Source: Heloderma charlesbogerti
Taxonomy: Eukaryota; Chordata; Lepidosauria; Squamata; Helodermatidae
Length of the DNA stretch: 64,000 nt
Assembly: GCA_026122225.1 (NCBI GenBank)
Contig: JANEZZ010001570.1
Span: 6,014,501 to 6,078,500, forward strand
Reading direction: 5' to 3'
The notes under the pieces are model-generated. The model did not search any database. It saw only the letters and a list, made by a program, of their open reading frames with translations, and was not told where the DNA came from. The translations under genes and the position numbers were made by a program. Position 1 is the first letter of the stretch. Each line of letters opens with the position of its first letter. Positions 56,114-64,000 of the stretch are shown one piece after another.

Positions 56114-56467
56114 TGTTGTTGTTCAGTCATTAAGTTGTGTCCGACTCTTCGTGACCCCATGGACCATAGCACGCCAGGCCTTCCTGTCCTGCGCTCTCTC
56201 CCGGAGTGTGCTCAAGTTCATATTCATTGCATCGGTGGTGCTATCTAGCCATCTCATCCTCTGCCATCCCCTTCTCCTTTTGCCTTCAGTCTTTCCCAGC
56301 ATCAGGGTCTTTTCCAGGGAGTTTTCTCTTCGCATTAGGTGGCCAAAATATTGGAGCTTCAGCTTCAGTATCTGTCCTTCCAATGAACAGTCAGGGTTGA
56401 TTTCCTTTAGGATTGACTGATTTGACCTCCTTGCAGTCCAGGGGACTCTTAACAGTCTTCTCCAGCA
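56114..56467 (-). pseudogene. BovB LINE 3' end, 354 bp, with perfect target duplication
   Basis: The antisense of the BovB terminus begins at 56114 (TTGTTGTTGTTCAG) and extends back to the RLL-type codons at about 56467. Minus-strand translation gives LKLQYFGHLMRRENSLEKTL and VHGVTKSRTQLND. The 11-bp direct repeat ATTGTGGAATT (56103-56113 and 56468-56478) brackets it exactly, so this is a simple 5'-truncated insertion. It is close in sequence to the copies at 38318 and 49846. Confidence 0.93.
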
Positions 56468-56478
56468 ATTGTGGAATT

Positions 56479-58260
56479 AAATACCCTTAAACTAAATAGT
56501 GTTTGTATTTTCCTGCTAGCTTCAAAGATAACATACCGTGGTTGATTTTACCAAAATTTTTATCCTGTTGAGCTATTCTGGGTGAGAAATGTTGAGCTAT
56601 CCTGGGTGAGAAATAGTGAACTATCCTGGGGCGAGAAAGCCTACTCCTATTTTGGTCATTTTCAATGGCTCATAGATGAAATTGGAACAGGAAACACAAC
56701 TTACTGATGCTCTTTGAACCGCATTCAGATGGGAGCCCCTCACACACTGGCCATTGCATGAGGGAGGAGAAGGAGGAGGTGCTTGCCAGCCGCAGGCCCC
56801 TCTGAGGCGTTCCCGACAGCCTGGCCCTGCCACAGACATTCCACTCCCCATTGTATGGAGGGCAGCAGGCCCAGGCTGTTGGGAATGTGATAGAGAGGGC
56901 TGGTTGACAAGTGTTTCCTTGCTTTCGCCCCTCGTGATGGGCAGTGAATGAGGGGGAATACCTGAGCTGGGCTTTGCTCCCTTGTCACTCTAGTCTCCTC
57001 TCCCTCCCCCACCCTCCAGGTCTGAAGCTATTCCTATTCTCATTTGTTTAGCCTTAGCATCAGTATCTTTGGAATACAAAAGCAAGTTTATTTCTATCTC
57101 TCTTCTTCAGAGGGGCTTCCTGCACTGTGCTGTGGGTGTGTTTGAGAGAGTGTCTTACACATATGCACATGTAGGTAGGTAGAATTTGTAATGGCGGGGT
57201 ACCTCAGAAAGGAAAGTATGGCCTTGCGACTGAGGAAACAAAAGAAACAAACTCCTCTGCCAGCATTTGTGAACAAAACCCATTACTGGTTGCATAGAAG
57301 AGTAAAGAGCGTCCCCTCCTGGCTTAGCTCACAACTTGGATTACAACTTGTGGAGCTTCCTTTCACCCCTCCCTCCAAGCAGCGGAAGGAAGAGAAATCA
57401 GTTCTCAAGCACGTGTAATAAACAGCGGCGAGAGACACTGGCTTTGCACTTGCGATTCAGAGTATGCATCTATTTTTAAAGATACTGGCGTGCATCTGTT
57501 TTTTCATGTGTGGCTTTCTGCATGGCAGGGAGCTCCAGAGTGACAGACAGACAGAAAGAAAAATGGCCAAACTCAAATATGTGTGACACCATCAACAGTC
57601 TGCTACCGAAACGCTGAGAATGCCAAAGCTCTAAAAGTGTGATGTATTTCCTGATTTTGACTGATCAGTTGCAGCGGTACTGGAGTCTTTTTAAAGAAGA
57701 CGCTGACTCTTGTGTTAAAAGCAGAAGGCATCGATTTTGCTGCACAGAAAGAAATGCTTAAGTAGGTCTGTATGATGATAAACAACATTTCACTGTTCCT
57801 TCTAGGTGGCAGGTTCAGTTCAGCTGTTTGCACCTTTAACTGTTGTGGAAAGGGGGAGAATTGTTGCAGGCGCTGCCTTTTCCATCAGTGAATTACTGTG
57901 ATGGGAGAAAGAGCAAAATTCCCACTTTTATGCAGCTATTTAAGGCACAGGCATCCTGTCCTGGCCTGACCCTGGTAACACTACAAAGCTATCTTGTTTA
58001 ACTCTTTCCAGTACCAGCATACATTCCTTCCTGCCATAGGCAGTGCTTTATCAGAGGTAACCGCAGCCCCAGGCACAGTACAGTGGTGTTGTGTACGGGT
58101 ATATGCATCGCACTAACTGGAGTGGTAAGCAACAATAATAGAACAGCAGCCTACCGTCCTTCCAGATTCCTGGCAGCCTTGAATGCCTGTGCAACCTTGC
58201 ATTGAGTCGTTTCAGAACATCTACACCACCAAATCGCAAGTGTTTGAAACTGATTTAACA
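56479..58260. other. Unassigned non-coding DNA
   Basis: A triplicated GAGCTATYCTGGGTGAGAAA-like phrase near 56570-56640 is a short tandem repeat. The rest shows no gene or named repeat. Confidence 0.4.
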
Positions 58261-58390
58261 GCCAGGGCTTTCCAGAAAGAACCCTGGGAGTTGTAGTTTT
58301 ACAAAGATGCAGAGGATGTCCTGCTAGAATACAACTTTTCTCAAGGAACTGCTGTTCATTGGTTGGGACAGGAAATGGGCTAGAAGACAG

Positions 58391-59330
58391 AATCATAGAA
58401 TAGTAGGGTTGGAAGGGGCCTACAAGACCATCAAGTCCAACCCCCTGCTCAATGCAGGAATCCAAGCCAGAGCATCCCTGACAGATGCCTGTCCAGCCTC
58501 ATCTTGAATGCCTCCAGTGTGGGAGAGTCCACCACCTCCCTAGGTAATTGGTTCCATTGTCATATTGCTCTAACAGTCAGGAAGTTTTTCCTGAGGTTCA
58601 GCCAGAATCTGGCTTCCTGTAACTTGAGGAAGTTACATTATTCTGTGTCCTGCACTCTGGGACAATCGAGAAGAGATCCTGCCCTTCCCCTCTGTGACAA
58701 CCTTTCAAGTACTTGAAGAGTGCTATCATATCTCCCCTCAGTCTTCTCTTCTCAGGGCTAAACATGTCAGTTCTTTAAGTTTCTCCTCATAGGGCTTTGT
58801 TTCCAGTCCCCTGATCATCTTTGTTGCCCTCCTCTGAACCCTCTCCAGCTTGTCTGCATCCTTCTTAAAGTGTGGCGCCCAGAACTGGACACAGTACTCC
58901 AGTTGAGGCCTAACCAGTGCTGAGTAGAGGGGAACTAGTACTTCCTGGGATTTGAAAGCTATGCTTCTATTAATGCAGCCCAAAATAGCATTTGCCTTTT
59001 TTACAGCCACATCACATTGTTGGCTCATATTCAGCTTGTGATCTACCACAATTCCAAGATCCTTCTCACTTGTAGTGTTGTTGAGCCATGTATCCCCCAT
59101 CTTGTAACTGTGCTTTTGGTTTCTTTTTCATAGGTGCAGAACTTGGATTTATCCCTATTAAATATCATTCTGTTGTTTTCTGCCCAGCGTTCCACTCTAT
59201 CAAGATAACTTTGAAATTTCTTTCTGTCTTCCGAGATATATGCTATCCTGTCCAATTTTGTGTCATCTGCAAATTCGATCAGCATTCCCTGCACCTCCTC
59301 CTCCAAGTCATTAATAACAAGCACAGGCTC
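58391..59330 (-). pseudogene. CR1 LINE, reverse-transcriptase C-terminal part and 3' UTR
   Basis: On the minus strand, starting at about 59324, the frame reads INDLEEEVQGMLIEFADDTK, with FADD being the catalytic Asp pair of the polymerase, then LDRVERWAENNRMIFNRDKS. After a frameshift near 59105-59150 it continues DLGIVVDHKLNMSQQCDVAV, KKANAILGCINRSIAF, PLYSALVRPQLEYCVQFWAP and DKLERVQRRATKMIRGLE. The 3' UTR follows and ends in the CR1 hallmark AAGGGGCCTACAAG (plus strand view, near 58412) and CTACTATTCTATGATTCT. It is 5' truncated, and stops and a shift make it inactive. The same 3' end is used by the 5S chimera at 32068. Confidence 0.9.
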
Positions 59331-60010
59331 AATGAAGTGCTTCTGAGTACATGTTTATGAAAATCATCCGCCCTGGCACCCACCCTTTCTCAACTGCGCA
59401 GCTTCAAACCCACAGGCATCCAGCGTTTCTCAGCTGTGTTCCTTTGTAGCTGAACATCTCCACTCTCAAGCTCCATACTTAAAGTAAGAGAGGCAGTGAT
59501 GTGGAACTGGAGGCAATGAATTACTTCCCGGTAGACATGTTTGCCCCTCTGCTCTCCCCCCGCCCCAGGCTGCTTTCCCTTCCACCAATCAGCGCGGCTT
59601 CCACCAGCCCGCTTCTTTGTGCCTCTGTAACTGCAGAGCTGCAAAGGGGGAGGGGCATCATTAACGATGCTGCAATTCCAATCCGAGGAAGGGACAGACA
59701 GCTCAACCCCCTGCAGTGAACCCGAAGCAAGTGAAAACTTCGCAGCAAACGGACTCTGAGAAAACCCAGATTTCTCCATGAAAACCATGATTGGGCTGTG
59801 AAGCGGGGACTGTGTCATCTGTCGCAAAGATGTTCCCTTCGAAGCGGCACCAGGGCATATGTTTCATGTAGATTGGGCCCAGATCAAACCATTGCTTGCA
59901 CCAATCTAGCTATCACTGCTTAATAGGAACCCACTTCCTAAATGATAATCCAAAGAACTGCACTATGTGGAGGGTGTAAGTTCCAGCCAATAAACTAGTG
60001 GTCAGTTACT
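59331..60010. other. Unassigned non-coding DNA
   Basis: Moderately GC-rich DNA with overlapping short frames on both strands over 59390-59830 but no recognisable domain. No repeat named. Confidence 0.35.
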
Positions 60011-60039
60011 TGCTGGCAATATTATCTTGTTTCAAAACT

Positions 60040-60160
60040 TTAGATATTGTTTTTATGTTTTTATCGCTTTTAATATTTTTACTGTTTTTATATAAGCCTT
60101 GGAAAGGCTTCTGCCCTGAAAGGCAGCCAAGAAATGTTTTAAATAAATAAATAAAGATAT
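60040..60160 (+). mobile_element. L2-type LINE 3' tail
   Basis: A T-rich run (TTTTTATGTTTTTATCGC, ATTTTTACTGTTTTTATATA) followed by AAGCCTTGGAAAGGC and AAATAAATAAATAAA. This is the usual arrangement of an L2 3' end. Confidence 0.6.
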
Positions 60161-60172
60161 GATAACAATGAA

Positions 60173-60383
60173 GGGTGCTTTCAGATGAAAGGCTCCTAGA
60201 AGTACAAATCAGAAGTCATTGTGCAGTGTCTTTATCTCCTTAATAAATTTTATGTGTAATGAAAAAAGATGGAAGAAGTAGTGGGAAAACACAGGAGGGT
60301 TACAAGCGGAAGACGATGACACCTGGACCCCCCATACAATTCCATGGATGGGGCAGGGCAATGGCACCATCTGTAGGAATGCC
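60173..60383 (+). mobile_element. MITE family B, copy 3 (uninterrupted)
   Basis: It begins GGGTGCTTTCAGATGAAAGG, contains AGTGGGAAAACACAGGAGGG, TTACAAGCGGAAGACGATGA and ACCTGGACCCCCCATACAA, and ends ATCTGTAGGAATGCC. It provides the empty-site comparison for the nested insertion at 37750. Confidence 0.65.
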
Positions 60384-60780
60384 TAAATGTTAAGCCTTAT
60401 GTGCCAGAAGTGCATCCACATTGGCAATTAGAGATGCAAGATAAGCTTGCAAAATATGGTTTAGTCACTCAAACCAACAATAATTATATTTACCAGAGCT
60501 CCTTGAGTTTAAAAAAACTTTTTAAAAAATCAATATAAATTCTTCAACAAGTCATCTACAAGTCAGTTAAGTAAAGAAATTACATACAAAGCAGGAGAAA
60601 GCCTTTAAAATGGGAAGCCCTTAAAATGGGAAAGCCTTTAAAATGGGAAACCCAATCTAATTAGACACTGTGTTGAAGCAGCAGCTCATAGAACTGAATG
60701 CTAGGGAAGTTGAGACTTGGATAGGAATCCATTCCCTGAAAATCCATTGGTGTGTCTGGCCTATTCAAGACCATTTATAC

Positions 60781-61112
60781 CAGGAGCGCAGAACCTCCTT
60801 CAGCCTGAAGGCCAAATTCCACTTTGGAGAAGCTCTCAGGGTTGGGGGTGGCACATTCCAGTGCTGGGTGTGGCCAAACGTGAACAGGGCAGGGCTAAGT
60901 TCCAAAAATATTGTAGCTTAGAAGAGGCATTTCCACCTTTTAGAATGGGAGGAAAATGGCACAAAACCTGGGAAAAGCTAAATGGTCAGTGGTTGGGGGA
61001 AAGGGAGTGGGGCCAGGGGAAGGGGCATGGCCATTTGGGGAACCATGGAGGGCCAGAATGGGAAACAGGGAGGGCCATATTTGGCCCATGGGCCTGAGTT
61101 TCTACACCCCTA
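60781..61112. mobile_element. hAT-like MITE, CAGG(A/G)GYG-end family
   Basis: The left end CAGGAGCGCAGAACCTCC is an imperfect inverse of the right end GAGTTTCTACACCCCTA. Flanks ATTTATAC (60773-60780) and ATTTATAT (61113-61120) agree at seven of eight positions. The subterminal CAGCCTGAAGGCCAAATTCC and GGGCCATATTTGGCCCATGG are typical of this element type. Confidence 0.65.
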
Positions 61113-62634
61113 ATTTATATTGGTTCCTGTTTTACATGCAGTGCTCCATCCCTGGGTTGTTTATCCCTAGCAGTGGGAGCCAGCATGCCTACTCACTCCT
61201 ACTCAAGTCACAACAAGCCAAGATTTTGAAAAAACGTGGGTTGTTGTGACATGAGAACTAGGTCATTATGTCCCTTTTCCCAGGAAAACCTGGGTTTCTC
61301 CTGCCACATGCAGGAATAAAGCAGCTTGAAACTTCTCACTTGTCAGTTCCACTTGCTATGCAATATAATTCAAATCCTTGCCTCCATTTTCTCCAATTTT
61401 TAGCCACATTACCTTCAAATAACAGTTTTTCTGGAGACTTCTGACACCATGTAATGTCTGGTGTTCTCTTAGGCATAAACAAAACACTCCAAATACAAGG
61501 TTGCAAAGACAGCTTTTACTGAGTGAGTCACAATACAAACTTACATTCCGCCTCTTATAGTATCTGGTGAGTCCTTTTATACTAATTGGTGAAACACTGG
61601 AATGAGTCCCCCCATACAACACAATTAAATACAAACACAAATCGTTACAGGACTTTGAAGAGGGGAGGGACTAGGGGTGTAACCAAGACATTTCTCAGGA
61701 ATCTTTCAGAAAACCACAACAAACGTGGCATAAAGCCTTGCCAAATACCTGTCATCCGACCTGTTTTTATGCCACTGAAAGGCTAAGCACTGAGATATGG
61801 TAATATAAACAAATGGCACTTGCTGCCATCTATTGGATACGTTATGGAATAGTTTTACAAGGCCAGAGATTTTTCAGTAATAGCATCTGTGCTTTGTCAT
61901 GACATTTTTATGTGCACTAAACAGAGATGAAAGATAAGTCTGAATTTCAAGGCAAGGTTTTAATTTGTCTCTGATTACTAAATCAAAATTGGCAGAGCTC
62001 ATTTGGAAAAACTCATTTCCAAGATGTGCTTTGCAGTAAGAGTTTTCTTTATTGTGGGGAGGGCAGCTTCATTATCACGTTATGGATTAGCAAGGTTAGT
62101 ATTTGTTTCAGAAATGTTATGGGGACTCTACTAGGAATTTTACTCGTCCATCCCACAAGGAAGGCAAGTACTCTGGATGTGTTATAGGGCATCACCATCT
62201 GGGGTGATGACAACCATTGCATGTCCATACAGAGTCAAGCCTCTGCTTACAGGGAGGAATTTAAGTATAAAAGTACATGGGACAAATACAAAATACCAAG
62301 GTTAATGTCCACAGCACAGGCCTCAGGGGAACATAATCATAAGGAACAAAAGAGCTTTTGGTCTCTTCAGGGCTTAGGGCTCTGAAAGCTAAATTGGAGT
62401 CCCCAGTTCCTTGGCCAAAGGGTCTGCCATTGGCCTGGGGTCTGGAGGGGACTGAAGGGGACTGATGGGAAAGAGACCCACCAAGAGGAAGCCTTGGCAA
62501 AGCAAGCTTAGCTTTCTATCTACAGCCCTGCTCTGGCAGCAGAAAGTAATCTGAGGGCTCTATTCCATTGTCACTCTTTTCTGCTGCTCTTCCATTCCCC
62601 TGCTTCTTTTACCATGACGGACCGTGGAAACACT
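61113..62634. other. Mostly unassigned non-coding DNA
   Basis: Between about 61135 and 61275, GGGTTGTTTATCCC, AAACGTGGGTTGTTGTGACA and TGAGAACTAGGTCATTATG look like a decayed member of the AACCCATGG fold-back family. The rest is unassigned. Confidence 0.35.
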
Positions 62635-62985
62635 GGGCAATATCCAACTGTCATTCCATTAGCGCAAATGACGTTGCGCTAGTGGAAACTAGGTTCTGAA
62701 TGATGAGCAAGAGAAGAATCCAACTAAAGTTATGTTTGCACAAGTTATGTTTGCAGTTGAGCAAGCAATTTTGCATAACTCTTGTGCAACCCATTGTGCA
62801 ACGTGTTGTGCATTCTGCTTGTGCAGCTGGTTATGCAACTGCTTGCATCCATTGTGCAACATGTGCAACTGCTTCCGCAACTGGTTCCACAAGCATAATG
62901 GGCAACTGGTTGTGCAACAGAAAGATTCAGCAGAGCTCCACTAATGCTATTTGCATTTCTGGAATTTCACTATTGGATACTGCCT
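62635..62985. mobile_element. TIR element with TTGTGCAA subrepeats, copy 2 (uninterrupted)
   Basis: The left end GGGCAATATCCAACTGTCAT and right end (reverse complement AGGCAGTATCCAATAGTGAA) are inverted, and TTAGCGCAAATGACGTTGCG / GCAAATAGCATTAGTGGA-type subterminal words mirror each other. Length is 351 bp. The interior alternates TTGTGCAACCCATTGTGC-like words. Orientation is opposite to the copy at 47739-48847. No ORF and no clear target duplication. Confidence 0.75.
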
Positions 62986-64000
62986 ATTGTTTGGCAACCC
63001 TTTCCTTCCCATCATTTCCTGAGCCAGTATCACTTCAGTAGCAGCAGCTTTCTTGTAGGCTACATGGCAGCAGCCCAGGAATTCAGTGCTCTCTGGGGTG
63101 TGAAGCCCAATGTTTTAGTGGACTGGCCAGTAAGGCAGGCGGAGTGGACGGGGTTGACTCAGAGGAGGCATGTGATTGCTCCCCACTACAAGAAACTTTT
63201 TGGAAACAAAAAATGGACCAGCCTGGGTTAAACTCACACAATACACTCTTACAATGAAGCCCTGTGAATAACAGTCTGCTGCTCCTTAGTAACGAGTTTA
63301 TTTCTGTACACAGTTAAAGAAAGCACAGCTTGGTATCCCTACGGGGGAAAGGGAAACACATACTGATTGAGGTGAACATAGAGTCATGTTCCTATTCGTA
63401 TATTTTTGAATAATTCACAGCACTAAGGACAACATGAGTCACAGGGAGACCTTAAACAGAGAAGAGTCAGTCACGAAGCACATTGTTGATTATCTTGCAC
63501 CCTGCATTTTTCTGTCGGCCTGCAGAAAACAAGAGCATAAAATATTTTCTGGAAGAACATCTTGTGGGTGAGACAGAGAGAGAAGAAATAAGATCTCACT
63601 AGTTCAAAAGCTTGTTTAAAAGCTTATGGAGAGTACTGGTGGGAATGGAGGAAGAGGGCACCTGAAGCCTGGTGCTGGCTCCAGGCTTTCGAGGGCCCTC
63701 GGGCAAGGCACCCTCAATGGGCCCCTCCCTCAGTGCCTACCTTCTCACCACCATTGTCACCAGCTGCCCTTGCTGTTCCTCCTCTTTATCCTCATTGGTA
63801 CCACATACTTGCTTGACAAGCAGAGAGCCAGTGAGCAAATAAGCAGGGCATCTTCTGTTTCTCCTCACCACCACTATTGTCTGGGCCAGAGCGAGAGGCA
63901 GATGAACAGGCAGGTTGCAATGGTGAAAAGGAAGAGCAAGTCCAAGGGGGTCTTGCCAGTGGGTCCCTGCTGGAGTACGGGCCCTTGGCAGGTACCTGAC
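62986..64000. other. Unassigned non-coding DNA
   Basis: No gene or named repeat was recognised. The last 350 bp are GC-richer (CCAGGCTTTCGAGGGCCCTC) and could be the start of another hAT-type element cut by the window edge. Confidence 0.35.

Overview
The window looks like intergenic DNA from a squamate reptile, most likely a lizard. The evidence is the mix of transposable elements: several BovB (RTE-clade) LINE copies, a Sauria-type tRNA SINE whose tail matches the BovB 3' end, MIR-like CORE-SINEs, CR1 and L2 fragments, and many short inverted-repeat DNA transposons. I found no convincing host protein-coding exon, functional RNA gene, CRISPR array or bacterial-style operon. Nearly all longer open frames are fragments of reverse-transcriptase genes, their antisense shadows, or low-complexity DNA. 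'Genes' below therefore means decayed transposon genes.

Layout. 1-8 kb: a duplicated dispersed repeat, a hAT-type palindromic MITE, a second hAT-like element, a (GT)17 microsatellite. 8-12.6 kb: an L2 fragment, a miRNA-like hairpin, a tandem array with units of about 220-250 bp, a 135-bp palindromic MITE. 12.6-16 kb: mostly unassigned. 16-18.5 kb: a cluster of fold-back elements with an AACCCATGGTT-like core, plus a perfect 62-bp palindrome. 19 kb: a 24-bp tandem repeat and an old antisense RTE-like reverse-transcriptase tail distinct from BovB. 22-26 kb: two head-to-head CORE-SINEs, a second tRNA-SINE, and a GC-rich nested-palindrome element (24926-25998) that carries a 157-bp insertion copied from the 22.4-kb locus. 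28.8-29.6 kb: the C-terminus of another non-LTR retrotransposon. 31.5-35.4 kb: MITEs, a 5S-rRNA/CR1 chimeric SINE, the Sauria SINE, two hAT-type elements. 37-42 kb: nested MITEs and a young BovB tail. 46-49 kb: a MITE and a TIR element into which a 5'-inverted (twin-primed) BovB has inserted. 49.8-52.5 kb: the longest BovB copy, with endonuclease and reverse-transcriptase domains broken by two frameshifts and two stops. 54-62 kb: further MITEs, a SINE, an antisense BovB tail, a CR1 reverse-transcriptase fragment, an L2 tail. 62.6-63 kb: a second copy of the TIR element from 47.7-48.8 kb.

How the parts relate. The autonomous lineages (BovB, CR1, L2) share 3' ends with the short elements they probably mobilised: BovB with the Sauria SINE, CR1 with the 5S chimera, and L2 with the CORE-SINEs. 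The strongest candidates for something not yet described are the nested-palindrome element at 25 kb and its retroposed passenger, the 5S-CR1 chimera at 32.1 kb, and the two-copy TIR element with TTGTGCAA subrepeats. Family names come from recalled motifs and from comparisons inside the window; no database search was run.
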